Shown: positions 1 through 8,820, numbered from the stretch's first letter. The stretch is DNA of 64,000 bases from Alphaproteobacteria bacterium HGW-Alphaproteobacteria-1 (GCA_002842985.1 PHEQ01000004.1:63273-127272), one strand, 5' to 3'. A program made the numbers and translations. Notes: generated from the letters alone by a model not told the origin.

Positions 1-599
1 GACATCAAGAGCGCCATCATATGCGCCGATCCATCGACAATCGCCGCATCCACCACCGTGCCTTCGCCCGTGCGCGCGGCGCGGATCAGTCCCGCCAGCA
101 CCCCCGCCACGAGATAAAGCGCGCCGCCCCCCACATCGCCCAGCAGCGTCGGCGGGGTGACCGGCGGGGTCCCGGGCGCGCCCGCATACCAGAGCGCGCC
201 CGAGGTGGCGAGATAGTTGAGGTCATGGCCTGCCTGATGCTTGCGCGGCCCATCCTGCCCCCAGCCGGTCATCCGGCCATAGACAAGGCGCGGATTGGCG
301 GCGCGCATGTCCTGCGGCCCCAGCCCCAGCCGCTCCATCACGCCGGGGCGCAGCCCCTCGATCAGCACATCGGCGCGGGCGGCAAGGGCGCGCGCGACCG
401 CAAGATCGGCCCCGTCCTTGAGATCAAGCACGATCGAGCGTTTGCCCCGGTCAAGCAGATTGCGCCCTCCCGCGACCGGGTTGGCCGCACCGGGGCGGTG
501 GATCACCACCACCTCGGCCCCCAGTTCCGCCAGCATCATCGCGGCAAAGGGCGCAGGCCCCAGCCCCTCGAACTCCACCACGCGCGTGCCTTGCAGCAT
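1..599 (-). CDS. CaiB/BaiF family protein, alpha-methylacyl-CoA racemase-like (3' end outside window)
   Basis: Reading the minus strand from ATG at 599 gives an open frame to the window edge, at least 199 residues. It starts MLQGTRVVEFEGLGPAPFAA, a typical family III CoA-transferase/racemase opening. The motif GHDLNYLATSG (His125) and LLGDVGGG (Asp155) fall where alpha-methylacyl-CoA racemases carry their catalytic His/Asp pair, so racemisation of a 2-methylacyl-CoA is more likely than CoA transfer. The C-terminal part lies outside the window, so completeness cannot be judged. It is divergent from the CoxG-like gene at 741, with 141 bases between them. Family assignment is firm; the racemase reading rests on the His/Asp pair. 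Confidence 0.85.
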   Translation of the reverse strand, partial: MLQGTRVVEFEGLGPAPFAAMMLAELGAEVVVIHRPGAANPVAGGRNLLDRGKRSIVLDLKDGADLAVARALAARADVLIEGLRPGVMERLGLGPQDMRAANPRLVYGRMTGWGQDGPRKHQAGHDLNYLATSGALWYAGAPGTPPVTPPTLLGDVGGGALYLVAGVLAGLIRAARTGEGTVVDAAIVDGSAHMMALLM

Positions 600-740
600 T
601 CCCTGCCCCCCGTCCGTTTCCCGTCCCGAGCCTAGCCGCGCACCACGCCCGACAACAGCCCCTCTCCGACTTAAGGACCGCTTTGCACGGGGCCTTCTCT
701 GGTCTAGCTTGTTCCCCACAGCAGGAGGAGGGCCACGCCG

Positions 741-1268
741 ATGAAAATGTCTGACAGCCGCGAGATCAAGGCAGACCGCGCAACGGTCTGGGCAGCCCTG
801 CTCAGCCCTGAAGTGCTCAAGGACTGCGTGCCCGGCGCGCAGGAGGTGACGGGCACGCCCGAAGACGGCTTCGAGGCCACCGTGGTGCAGAAGGTCGGCC
901 CGGTGAAGGCCACGTTCAAGGGCGCGGTCACGATCTCGAACATGATCGAACATGAAAGCCTGACGCTCAGCGGCGAGGGGAAGGGCGGCGCGGCCGGCTT
1001 TGCCAAGGGTGCCGCAGATGTGCGGCTCGAAGAGATCGAGGGCGGCACACGGCTGCATTACGACGTGGAGGCCAATGTCGGCGGCAAGCTCGCGCAGCTT
1101 GGCAGCCGCATCGTCGACGGCTTTGCCAAGAAGATGGCCGATCAGTTCTTCGTCCGGCTCGAAGAGGTGATCGAGGGCCCGCAAGAGCAAGAGGACGCAG
1201 CGGAGGGCTCGGAAGCGGACGCGCCCGAGGACAAGAAGAAGGGGTGGTTCAAGAAACTCATCAGCTGA
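741..1268 (+). CDS. CoxG-like SRPBCC protein (carbon monoxide dehydrogenase subunit G family)
   Basis: 175 residues beginning MKMSDSREIKADRATVWAAL, the usual START/SRPBCC opening of CoxG proteins. A 150-residue lipid- or ligand-binding fold is followed by an acidic, low-complexity linker (about residues 145-165) and a basic tail ending KKKGWFKKLIS. CoxG proteins are tied to recruitment of CO dehydrogenase to the membrane, and the basic amphipathic tail would fit membrane contact. No coxMSL genes are in the window, so this is probably a stand-alone homologue of unknown partner. An AGGAGG-type ribosome site lies just upstream of the ATG. It converges on the M20 gene with 9 bases between stops. 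Confidence 0.85.
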   Translation: MKMSDSREIKADRATVWAALLSPEVLKDCVPGAQEVTGTPEDGFEATVVQKVGPVKATFKGAVTISNMIEHESLTLSGEGKGGAAGFAKGAADVRLEEIEGGTRLHYDVEANVGGKLAQLGSRIVDGFAKKMADQFFVRLEEVIEGPQEQEDAAEGSEADAPEDKKKGWFKKLIS

Positions 1269-1277
1269 GCGTCCCCC

Positions 1278-2393
1278 TCAGCACAGCGTGCCGAGCAGCG
1301 CCGCCAGCATCCGGTCGCAGGCGTCAAGCTGGTCGCGGTCGATATATTCGTCCGGCTTGTGCCCCTGCCCCTCCATGGAACCGGGACCACAGACCACGGT
1401 GGGGATACCGAGGCCCGCGAAAAATCCCGCCTCGGTGCCAAAGGCCACCTTTGTTGCCGGCGCATCGTCTGTCAGCGCGCGTACCAGTCGCACCACCTCT
1501 GCCTGCGGGTCGGTGTCAAGGCCGGGATAACGGTTGAGAATCTCGATCCCGACGCCCGCGATACCAGCGGCCATGGCACGGGTCCGCGCGACGAGCGCCT
1601 CGGGTGCCTCTGCGGCAAGGTGCCTGATCTCGAACAGGATTTCGGCCCGGTCCGGCACGATATTGAGCGCGGTGCCGCCGCTCATCCACCCCACATGCAC
1701 GGTGGAATAGGGGATGTCATAGGCCCGATCGCGCGCGCCGGTGGCCGCCAACTCCGCCTGAATCCGCCGCAGCCCCAGGATGACCTCGGCCGCGCCATGC
1801 AGCGCGTTGACGAAGCGCGGTGCCAAGGCGGAATGCCCGGCCTCGCCAAGACAGACCGCTCGCAGCGCCTGCTTGCCCTTGTGCCCGATGGCCACCCGCA
1901 TCTGCGTGGGCTCGCCTACGATGGCCGCGCGCGGCCTGCCCAGAACCTGCGGCAGCGCGCCGATCATCCGCGCCATTCCAAGGCATCCCACCTCCTCGTC
2001 ATAGGAAATCGACAGCTTCAGCGGCTCGCGCAGAGGCCGCGCCGCCGCCGCCTCGGCCATGGCCAGCATCGCCGCCAGAAATCCCTTCATGTCGGTCGAC
2101 CCGCGCCCGTAAAGCCGTCCCCCCTCGTCGCCCAGGCGGAACGGATCGCGCGTCCATCGCTGCCCTTCGACCGGCACCACATCGCTATGCGCCGACAAGA
2201 GCACCCCCGCCCCCTCCGGCCCGATCCGGGCGAACAGCCCCGCCTTGGCCGCCTCAGGGTCGCCTATCCGCGTCACGGCAAAGCCGGCCCCCCGCAACAG
2301 GTCTTCGACATAATCGATCAGGTCGAGATTGGACCGCGCGCTCACCGTGTCGAACCCGATCAGCCGCTCGAGGATCTCCAGCGTCCGGCTCAT
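1278..2393 (-). CDS. M20 family amidohydrolase, ArgE-type (acetylornithine deacetylase-like)
   Basis: 371 residues from ATG 2393 (MSRTLEILERLIGFDTVSAR); the open frame runs further upstream but that part does not look coding. Zinc-site motifs of the M20/ArgE family are visible: SAHSDVVPV (His69, Asp71), GRGSTDMKG (Asp101) and DEEVG (Glu133/Glu134). Such enzymes hydrolyse N-acyl or N-formyl amino acids. The gene is last in a same-strand run with a DUF1028 protein, a RidA-like protein and a Rieske oxygenase, so a catabolic deacylase is more likely than arginine biosynthesis. True argE cannot be excluded from sequence alone. Confidence 0.85.
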   Translation of the reverse strand: MSRTLEILERLIGFDTVSARSNLDLIDYVEDLLRGAGFAVTRIGDPEAAKAGLFARIGPEGAGVLLSAHSDVVPVEGQRWTRDPFRLGDEGGRLYGRGSTDMKGFLAAMLAMAEAAAARPLREPLKLSISYDEEVGCLGMARMIGALPQVLGRPRAAIVGEPTQMRVAIGHKGKQALRAVCLGEAGHSALAPRFVNALHGAAEVILGLRRIQAELAATGARDRAYDIPYSTVHVGWMSGGTALNIVPDRAEILFEIRHLAAEAPEALVARTRAMAAGIAGVGIEILNRYPGLDTDPQAEVVRLVRALTDDAPATKVAFGTEAGFFAGLGIPTVVCGPGSMEGQGHKPDEYIDRDQLDACDRMLAALLGTLC

Positions 2394-2521
2394 CCATCCC
2401 CTCCCTCGACCAGCGGCATCGTACCGATCCTGGCCAACGCGCCGCGCGCCGCCAACGCCCGGCCGAACGCGATCATCCGCGCGCCAGAGTGGGCGCAAGG
2501 GCGGCGGTTGTCAAAGCGGCC

Positions 2522-3196
2522 TCACATATCGCCGGGCACACCATAGGACGGGGCCGCGCGCGGATCGAGCGCGCGCTGCACATAGGCCTGAAGCTGCGGC
2601 TTGTAGACCTCCCAGGCCGTGGCCAGCACCGCTATGGGACAGTCCTCGGTCCAGTCGCAGCGCAGATCGGCCACCGGCCAACTCACCGTGTCCACCAGCA
2701 TCATGCCCGCCGAATGCACCGGCCCGGCCTCGCCCCCCGCCGCCAGCCCTGCCTTCAGAGCGGCAAGAAGCCGGTCGCCCAGATGTCCATTGGCGGCCTC
2801 GAACGCCATCACCATCGCCCCCGGCACGCCGTCATTGGCCAGCAGGTTGCCGCCTGCCGCCACGTCGCGCCCCTCGGCCTGTGTCCAGATCCCGAGCGCA
2901 TTTGCCCCCGAATGGATCGCCGTGACCCCGGCCACATCCACCGCCAGCACCTGTCGATACTCCATGACCGCCCCCGTGCGCGCCACCTCGGCCACCGCCT
3001 CCGACGCTGTCAGACCCCCTTCCATAAGATCGAGAATGCGCGGCCCCAGCCTCGGATCGGTCACGTTCTGCGAGGCCACCGCCCCCACGCCCGCCCGTGC
3101 ATGGGCGCAACGCGCCGCCACCGCAGGCGACGAAGACGAGATCGCCACCCCGAACATCCCCGTTTCGGCACAACGCGCCACCAGCGAAAAGGTCAT
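2522..3196 (-). CDS. DUF1028 family protein (Ntn-hydrolase-like)
   Basis: 224 residues beginning MTFSLVARCAETGMFGVAIS, followed by SSSPAVAARCAHARAGVGAVA, the signature of DUF1028 proteins. These are predicted to share the N-terminal nucleophile hydrolase fold and often sit beside amide- or pyrimidine-degradation genes, but the reaction is not known to me. No signal peptide or membrane segment is seen. It lies between the RidA-like gene (45-base gap) and the M20 gene (128-base gap), all on one strand. In this setting an amide-opening hydrolase step is an inference. Confidence 0.85.
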   Translation of the reverse strand: MTFSLVARCAETGMFGVAISSSSPAVAARCAHARAGVGAVASQNVTDPRLGPRILDLMEGGLTASEAVAEVARTGAVMEYRQVLAVDVAGVTAIHSGANALGIWTQAEGRDVAAGGNLLANDGVPGAMVMAFEAANGHLGDRLLAALKAGLAAGGEAGPVHSAGMMLVDTVSWPVADLRCDWTEDCPIAVLATAWEVYKPQLQAYVQRALDPRAAPSYGVPGDM

Positions 3197-3241
3197 GCCC
3201 GGCCCCCCTTCATCGTTCTGAAAATACTCAACTGAGACGGA

Positions 3242-3658
3242 TCAATCTGGAATGACGGCGATGGCATCGATCTCGACCAGCCAGTCTGGCCGCGCCAGCG
3301 CGCTCACCACCAGCCCGGTCGAGACGGGATGCACGCCCCGGATATATGCGCCCATGGTGCGATAGACCGCCTCGCGGTGGCGCACATCGGTGATATAGAC
3401 CACCACCTTGACCAGATGCTCCATCTCCCCGCCCGCCTCCTCGATCAGTTGGCGGATATTCTGCATCACCTTGTGGGTCTGCTCGACCGGGTCGTGGCTG
3501 TCGATGTTTTTCGCATCGTCAAGGTCCTGCGGACATTGCCCGCGCAGCCAGACCGTCCGCCCGCCGCGCGTGACCACTGCCTGACACAGGTCGTTTTCGA
3601 GGTTCTGCTCGGGATAGGTCTCGGCGGTGTTGAATTTGCGGATGCGTGTATGTGCCAT
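3242..3658 (-). CDS. RidA/YjgF family protein
   Basis: 138 residues from ATG 3658 (MAHTRIRKFNTAETYPEQ). An in-frame ATG at 3670 overlaps the Rieske stop codon as ATGA and could be used instead; GAGG seven bases upstream favours 3658. The C-terminal core LVEIDAIAVIPD is typical. Archetypal RidA carries an Arg in the motif corresponding to HPVSTGLVV here; I see Ser/Thr at that place, so this belongs to a Rid subfamily without the imine-deaminase arginine. It is probably co-transcribed with the Rieske oxygenase upstream and the DUF1028 gene downstream. A role in clearing an enamine or imine intermediate is inference. Confidence 0.88.
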   Translation of the reverse strand: MAHTRIRKFNTAETYPEQNLENDLCQAVVTRGGRTVWLRGQCPQDLDDAKNIDSHDPVEQTHKVMQNIRQLIEEAGGEMEHLVKVVVYITDVRHREAVYRTMGAYIRGVHPVSTGLVVSALARPDWLVEIDAIAVIPD

Positions 3659-3666
3659 GTCTTGCC

Positions 3667-4815
3667 TCATGCCTTGCCTTGTCCTGCCTCGATCCGGCCC
3701 AGCAGGTAGCGGGCGAAATCGTAATTGGGCCGCTCCAGATGCGACAGGTGCCCGGGCCGCGCCAATGGCGCGCAGAGCCCGCGATAGACCCGTTCGGTGC
3801 AGCCGCGATCCTCGACATTGACCTCGTCGAGCAGGGTCTTGAGCTGGGCAAAATTCGCCGCCGCGTCCGCGTCGTCCGCGAAGTCGTCGGACATGCCACC
3901 GCCAAACCGGATATGCACCTGCCCCGGCCCCTTGGGCAAGAGCGACAGATACCAGAAATAGCCCGGTGTCAGCGTGATCATCAGCGACGGGTAGATCGCC
4001 AGCAGCCATGTCGTGCGACGCGCATCGCCCTCGAGCCGTGTGTTCGAGGGATGCGCGCAGGCGATGCGCAGGCTCTCATCCTTGAGGATCGTGTGATGGT
4101 TGAAAGCCGCGTGACCGGGCGGGCAATCCATCTCCTCCAGCCGGCTCAGCCCACCGATCGTGCCCGCGTGACAGACCGGCAGGTGATAGCTCTCCATGAA
4201 GTTCTCGGCCAGCACCTTCCAGTTGGTATCCCAGACATGCTCCTCGGCAAAGCTCTGGCTATAGCGCGTCATGTCATAGTCTGCGATCATCACCGCAAGA
4301 TCGGCCAGACGCTCGGCCACGGGCGGCGTGTCGGGATCAAGCGTGACGAACACCCAGCCCAGCCACTCCTCGCAGCGCACGCGCGGCAGCCGGTAGTCCT
4401 CCTTGCAGAAACCCGCGTTCTGCGCCATCGCGGGCGCGCCGCGCAGGCTGCCGTCCAGGTTGTAGGTCCAGCCGTGATAGGGGCAGGTGATCGCCCGCGT
4501 GTTGCCCGCCCCGTCCAGCAGCGTGGACATGCGGTGCAGGCAGACGTTCGACATCGCCCGCAAGGCCCCGCCCTGATCACGCAGCACCAGGACCGGCTGC
4601 CCGGCCAGATCGCAGGTCACGTAGTCGCCGGGCTGCGCCAGCCCGTCGGCGCGGCCCAGGCAATACCAGTCGCGGGCAAAGACATGCGCCAGTTCCAGCG
4701 CCGTGAAATCGGGGCTGACATAGACCTCGGGCGGCATCGCGCGCGCCTTCTCGAACGGCACACCCGCCGCCGCGCGCAGCACCTGCAAGATGTCGTCTCC
4801 CAGATCCCTGGCCAT
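3667..4815 (-). CDS. Rieske non-heme iron oxygenase, alpha subunit (quaternary-amine type?)
   Basis: 382 residues from ATG 4815 (MARDLGDDILQVLRAAAG). The Rieske centre is complete: VCLHRMS (Cys92, His94) and ITCPYHGW (Cys111, His114). The mononuclear iron motif is AENFMESYHLPVCH, with His211 and His216. At the bridging position three residues before the first His this protein has Glu208, as in carnitine and glycine-betaine oxygenases (CntA, GbcA), instead of the Asp of aromatic-ring dioxygenases. That points to N-demethylation or hydroxylation of a quaternary ammonium compound. No reductase gene is in the window, so electrons must come from elsewhere. First gene of the run Rieske-RidA-DUF1028-M20. 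Confidence 0.88.
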   Translation of the reverse strand: MARDLGDDILQVLRAAAGVPFEKARAMPPEVYVSPDFTALELAHVFARDWYCLGRADGLAQPGDYVTCDLAGQPVLVLRDQGGALRAMSNVCLHRMSTLLDGAGNTRAITCPYHGWTYNLDGSLRGAPAMAQNAGFCKEDYRLPRVRCEEWLGWVFVTLDPDTPPVAERLADLAVMIADYDMTRYSQSFAEEHVWDTNWKVLAENFMESYHLPVCHAGTIGGLSRLEEMDCPPGHAAFNHHTILKDESLRIACAHPSNTRLEGDARRTTWLLAIYPSLMITLTPGYFWYLSLLPKGPGQVHIRFGGGMSDDFADDADAAANFAQLKTLLDEVNVEDRGCTERVYRGLCAPLARPGHLSHLERPNYDFARYLLGRIEAGQGKA

Positions 4816-4901
4816 GCCGCGCCCCTTTTCATCGCACCGATGATCACCCTTGCGCGCCCGCCTGTAAAGCATGGACCGCCTCAGGACGGCATAGGCCGCG
4901 A

Positions 4902-6533
4902 CTAGGCCCCGTCTTTCGCGCTCAGCCGCTCGAACAGCAGCGCCACCGCCTCGGCACCGGGGTCGTTGTGTCCGGCAAGGCTCTCGGCGGCCAGATAGCT
5001 CGCGCGTCCGGCGCGGGCGCGGGTGATGGCCGCCGTCGCATTGGCACCTTGCCGCGCCGCCGCCGCCGCCGCTGCCAGCCCGCCCTCCAGCGCATCGAGC
5101 GCTGGCGCAAGCGCGTCAATCATGGTGCGGTCGCCCTCTTGTGCCCCGCCCACCTGACGGATGCGGTCCAGCCCCGCCTTGAGCGCACCGATCATGTCCT
5201 GCCCACTGGCCGAGGCATCGCCCGCGGCGGCAAAGAAGATCGCCAGAAGCACCCCCGAAGAGCCGCCCATGGTCTGGCTCAGTTCCAGCCCGATGGCGCG
5301 GTAAAGCTGCGTCTGATCCGCCAGCGGCAACCGGTCGAGCGCGCCACCAAGGGCACGCGCCGCCGTGGCGAGCGTGCTGCCCGTATCGCCGTCGCCCGAC
5401 TTGGCATCAAGCGCGTTGAGCGGCCCCTCCGCCTCGATCAGGATCGCGCAGCACCGCTCGATGAGCGCGCGCATCGCCGCGTCAGGCGAGGGGATCGGCC
5501 GGATCGGCGTCAGCCCGTCGGGCAGGGCCACCACCTCGACATCCCCCACGGGCAGACAGCCGGGCCAGGCCCAGGGCGCCACCGGCGCGGCAAGCGCGGC
5601 CTCCTCCGCCCGCCCCGCAGGCAGAAGCGAGACGGAGAACCCCTGCATGTCGAGTGAGGTCATCATCGGCGCGGGCCCCACCAGCCAGCGGATTTGCGGC
5701 CCGATCTTCGAGCCGAGCAATTCCTCGGCCAGCACGCCCATTTCAAGCGGCGTCGCCCCGCCCAGATTGTTCAAGAGCGCCACATGCGGCCCCGGAGCCA
5801 CGCGCGGAGCAAGCCGGTCCACCACCATTTCCATCGCCGCACGCGCGGTCGAGAAATCGACCTGCTCGATCCCCGCCTCGCCATGAATGCCAAGGCCCAG
5901 CTCTGCCTTGCCGGGTCGGATACGCGCCTCCTTGGCACTGCCGGGAATCGTGCAGGTATCAAGCGACATGCCGATGGAAACGACACCCCTGATCACCCGT
6001 TCCGCGGCTTGCGTCACCGCATCGAGATCGGCCCCCTGTTCGGCCAGCGCGCCCGCGATCTTGTGCACGAAAAGCGTGCCCGCCACGCCGCGCGGCTGCG
6101 GCAGATCGGGAAGGGCGATATCGTCATCGACGATCACCATGCTGACCCGCAGCCCCTGTGCCCGCGCCCGTTCCGCCGCCAGCCCGAAATTGAGCCGGTC
6201 GCCGGTATAGTTCTTGACGATCAGCAGACACCCCGCCTTGCCCGTCACCGCAAGGATCGCCGCCAGCACCGCATCGACCGACGGGCTGGCAAAGACCTCG
6301 CCGCAGACCGCCGCCGTCAGCATCCCCTGCCCGACGAAACCCGCATGGCTCGGCTCATGCCCCGAGCCACCGCCCGAGACCAGCGCCACGCGCGAACGGT
6401 CCCAATCGGTGCGCATCACCACCTTGATATGCGGATAGCCGTCAAGCCGCGCCAGCCGCCCGCCCGCCGTGCGCAGCATCCCGTCGATGGCCTCGGTGAC
6501 AAGCGTTTCGCGTGAGTTGATGAATTGCGGCAT
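4902..6533 (-). CDS. dhaKL: Dihydroxyacetone kinase-type kinase, DhaK-DhaL fusion
   Basis: 543 residues. The N-terminal DhaK half has SGGGSGHEPSHAGFVG and GLGIHGEAGIE, whose His217 is the residue that covalently binds the ketone substrate. The C-terminal DhaL half has LDAKSGDGDTG (Asp376, Asp381, Asp383), the magnesium-ATP site. This is the single-chain, ATP-dependent form, not the PTS-driven form. It starts 10 bases after the second ABC ATPase and is last in the LacI-controlled transport operon, so it probably phosphorylates the imported sugar or its ketone product. Dihydroxyacetone is the default substrate; erythrulose-type C4 ketoses are used by related kinases and cannot be excluded. Confidence 0.9.
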   Translation of the reverse strand: MPQFINSRETLVTEAIDGMLRTAGGRLARLDGYPHIKVVMRTDWDRSRVALVSGGGSGHEPSHAGFVGQGMLTAAVCGEVFASPSVDAVLAAILAVTGKAGCLLIVKNYTGDRLNFGLAAERARAQGLRVSMVIVDDDIALPDLPQPRGVAGTLFVHKIAGALAEQGADLDAVTQAAERVIRGVVSIGMSLDTCTIPGSAKEARIRPGKAELGLGIHGEAGIEQVDFSTARAAMEMVVDRLAPRVAPGPHVALLNNLGGATPLEMGVLAEELLGSKIGPQIRWLVGPAPMMTSLDMQGFSVSLLPAGRAEEAALAAPVAPWAWPGCLPVGDVEVVALPDGLTPIRPIPSPDAAMRALIERCCAILIEAEGPLNALDAKSGDGDTGSTLATAARALGGALDRLPLADQTQLYRAIGLELSQTMGGSSGVLLAIFFAAAGDASASGQDMIGALKAGLDRIRQVGGAQEGDRTMIDALAPALDALEGGLAAAAAAARQGANATAAITRARAGRASYLAAESLAGHNDPGAEAVALLFERLSAKDGA

Positions 6534-6543
6534 GGGAACCTCC

Positions 6544-7539
6544 TCAGGACATGCGGTTGCCGGCGGCGTCGAAATAAAGCGCGTCGCGCGGGGTAATGGC
6601 GAGGCTGTCGCCGGTTTCCAGATCGGTGTGCGGATCGGTCAGCGTCACGATCTCGTGCCCGTCAAGGCGCAGGTGCAGCCGGGTCTGATCGCCCAGCCGT
6701 TCGACGCGCACCACCTGCGCCGCGCGGCCCTCGCCCTGCCGGATATGCTCGGGGCGCAGGCCGATGGTTTTCGCCCCCTTGGGCGCGCCACCGAAGAGAC
6801 CCGCAGGCAGCACGTTGATGCGCGGCTGTCCCAGACGGGCTGCGACATAAAGGCTGATCGGGTTCTCGTAGATCTCGCGCGGGGTGCCGAACTGCACAAG
6901 TCGGCCCTGATCGAGCACGCCCACCTGCGTTGCCATGGTCATCGCCTCGATCTGGTCATGGGTCACATAAAGCAGCGTCCGCCCGAGGCTGGCGTGGATG
7001 CGCTTCAATTCCACCCGCAGATCGGCGCGCAGCTTGGCGTCGAGCGAGCTGAGCGGCTCGTCCATGAGGTAGAGCTGTGGCGCGCGCACCAGCGCCCGCC
7101 CGATCGAGACGCGCTGCATCTCGCCGCCCGACAGCGCGGTCGCCTTGTTGTCAAGCTTGTGGGCGATGTGCAGCACCTCGGCCACCTCGGCCACCTTGCG
7201 GGTGATCTCGGCCTCGGGGGTGCGCAGCGCCGGAGAGCGCAGCGGAAAGGCCAGATTGTCGCGCACGCTCAGATGCGGATAAAGCGAATATTGCTGGAAC
7301 ACCATCGCCACGTCGCGCTCTGCGGGCGTGTCGCGCAGCACCGAGCGGCCGCCAATCTCTATGTCGCCCCCATCCGGCGCCTCGAGCCCCGCGATAAGGC
7401 GCAGCGTGGTGGTCTTGCCCGCCCCGGTCGGCCCCAGCAGCACCACGAACGCCCCGTCCGCCACCGTCATCGACACATCGTCGAGCGCCACCGTCGCGCC
7501 ATAGCGCCGCGTCACGCCGCGCAGCACAACCTCAGCCAT
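6544..7539 (-). CDS. ABC transporter ATP-binding protein (polyol/sugar type), second ATPase
   Basis: 331 residues from ATG 7539 (MAEVVLRGVTRRYGATVAL). Walker A GPTGAGKTTTLRLIAG, signature LSGGEMQRVSIGRAL, Walker B YLMDEPLSSLDA and a C-terminal TOBE-type regulatory domain make it a MalK/UgpC-class subunit. It overlaps the first ATPase by 8 bases, so the pair is translationally coupled. Two different ATPases suggest a heterodimeric motor, as in rhizobial glycerol (glpST) systems. Its neighbours are two permeases, a binding protein and a dihydroxyacetone-kinase-type kinase. Substrate unknown; a small polyol is the best guess. Confidence 0.92.
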   Translation of the reverse strand: MAEVVLRGVTRRYGATVALDDVSMTVADGAFVVLLGPTGAGKTTTLRLIAGLEAPDGGDIEIGGRSVLRDTPAERDVAMVFQQYSLYPHLSVRDNLAFPLRSPALRTPEAEITRKVAEVAEVLHIAHKLDNKATALSGGEMQRVSIGRALVRAPQLYLMDEPLSSLDAKLRADLRVELKRIHASLGRTLLYVTHDQIEAMTMATQVGVLDQGRLVQFGTPREIYENPISLYVAARLGQPRINVLPAGLFGGAPKGAKTIGLRPEHIRQGEGRAAQVVRVERLGDQTRLHLRLDGHEIVTLTDPHTDLETGDSLAITPRDALYFDAAGNRMS

Positions 7540-8629
7540 GCGCCAACACCCCCTCGTTGAGCGACGAGCGCAGCGCGCGCCCGCTTTGGCGATCAAACAG
7601 CGTGACCGTCGCCCCGTTGAAGGTCAGGCCCACGGTCTCACCCGTGCGGGCGACCTGACCCGAGGGGATTCGCGCCTTGATCTCACCATTGGGCGTGGCC
7701 AGCGTCACGATCTGCGTGGTGCCAAGATATTCGGCGGCCAGCACCTCGGCGCGGTAGTCGGCCCCATCCGACAGGTGGACATGCTCCGGGCGCACGCCGT
7801 AAACCATATCCCCGTCAAAGGGCGCACGCAGGGCGGGCACGGGCAGGGCGTGATTATGCAAGCGCACCTCGGTCGCCCCCGCCTCTGCCGACCCGTGAAA
7901 CCGCAGGAAATTCATCGGCGGCGCACCGATGAAATCGGCGACGAACATCGTGGCGGGCTTGTCGTAAATGTCCTGCGGCGTGCCGAATTGTTCCACAACG
8001 CCGTGATTCATCACCACGATCTTGTCGCCCATCTGCATCGCCTCAAGCTGGTCATGGGTGACATAGACCGTGGTCGCGCCCATCCGGTCATGCAGCGCGC
8101 GCAACTCCTCGGCCATGTGTTCGCGGAACTCGGCGTCGAGCGCGCCAAGCGGCTCGTCCATCAGGAAACACTTGGGATTTCGCACGATTGCCCGCCCGAG
8201 CGCCACCCTTTGCCGGTCTCCGCCCGAGAGGCCCCCCACCGGCCGCTCAAGCATATCCTCGATCCCGAGGATACGTGCAACCTCGGCCACGCGGCGCGCC
8301 ACTTCGGCGCGCGGCAGGCCTTCGCTCACCAGCGGATAGGCGATGTTGCGGCGCACGTTCATATGCGGGTAAAGCGCGAACATCTGGAAGACAAAGGCGA
8401 TATCACGCTGGCTTGCGGGTTTGCGCCCCACCTCCTCGCCGTCGATCCAGACCTCACCTGAGGTCGGGATCTCCAGCCCTGCGATCATCCTGAGCGTCGT
8501 CGTCTTGCCGCAGCCCGACGGCCCCAGCAGCATGAAGAACTCGCCATCCTCGATCCGGAAGGACGAGGATTGCACGGCGGTGAAATCGCCATAGTCCTTG
8601 CGCAGGTTGCGAATGACGATCTCGGCCAT
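7532..8629 (-). CDS. ABC transporter ATP-binding protein (polyol/sugar type), first ATPase
   Basis: 365 residues from ATG 8629 (MAEIVIRNLRKDYGDFTAVQ); the longer open frame upstream is a shadow of the mini-protein gene. Walker A GPSGCGKTTTLRMIAG, signature LSGGDRQRVALGRAI, Walker B FLMDEPLGALDA, H-loop VYVTHDQLEAM, then a TOBE domain. It begins 2 bases after the stop of the DUF2160-like gene and overlaps the second ATPase gene by 8 bases. Unlike the second ATPase it carries the longer MalK-type C-terminus. It energises the two permeases at 8817-10693. Confidence 0.92.
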   Translation of the reverse strand: MAEIVIRNLRKDYGDFTAVQSSSFRIEDGEFFMLLGPSGCGKTTTLRMIAGLEIPTSGEVWIDGEEVGRKPASQRDIAFVFQMFALYPHMNVRRNIAYPLVSEGLPRAEVARRVAEVARILGIEDMLERPVGGLSGGDRQRVALGRAIVRNPKCFLMDEPLGALDAEFREHMAEELRALHDRMGATTVYVTHDQLEAMQMGDKIVVMNHGVVEQFGTPQDIYDKPATMFVADFIGAPPMNFLRFHGSAEAGATEVRLHNHALPVPALRAPFDGDMVYGVRPEHVHLSDGADYRAEVLAAEYLGTTQIVTLATPNGEIKARIPSGQVARTGETVGLTFNGATVTLFDRQSGRALRSSLNEGVLAHG

Positions 8630-8631
8630 GC

Positions 8632-8820
8632 CTACTCCGGGAAATGGCTGGTGATGAGGAACATCACCGTGCCGGTCAGGGTGACGATGAAGGACCAGGA
8701 ATAGGCCCAGAGCGCGAAGGGCTGCATCAGCATGATCACGCCAACCGCGATCAGCACCGAGGCGACCATCTCCCACGGTCCCCGGCGCAGGCGGATCAGG
8801 CCATGGAAAAATCGCCTCAT
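8632..8820 (-). CDS. DUF2160-like small membrane protein of a polyol ABC operon
   Basis: 62 residues (MRRFFHGLIRLRRGPWEMVA...) with two hydrophobic segments at about residues 18-38 and 43-60. The ATG at 8820 overlaps the permease stop as ATGA and the next gene starts 2 bases after its stop, so translation is tightly coupled. Small proteins of this kind (DUF2160; GlpU in the rhizobial glycerol operon glpDSTPQUVK) occur in polyol ABC operons. Function is unknown; a transporter assembly or stability role is inference. Its presence is the strongest clue that this transporter handles glycerol-like polyols. Confidence 0.8.
   Translation of the reverse strand: MRRFFHGLIRLRRGPWEMVASVLIAVGVIMLMQPFALWAYSWSFIVTLTGTVMFLITSHFPE

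Noticed and set aside
21..635. Plus-strand open frames over the first 700 bases
   Set aside because: They lie opposite the racemase-like gene, are very rich in Arg and Pro, and show no family motif; the minus strand has clear CaiB/BaiF motifs.
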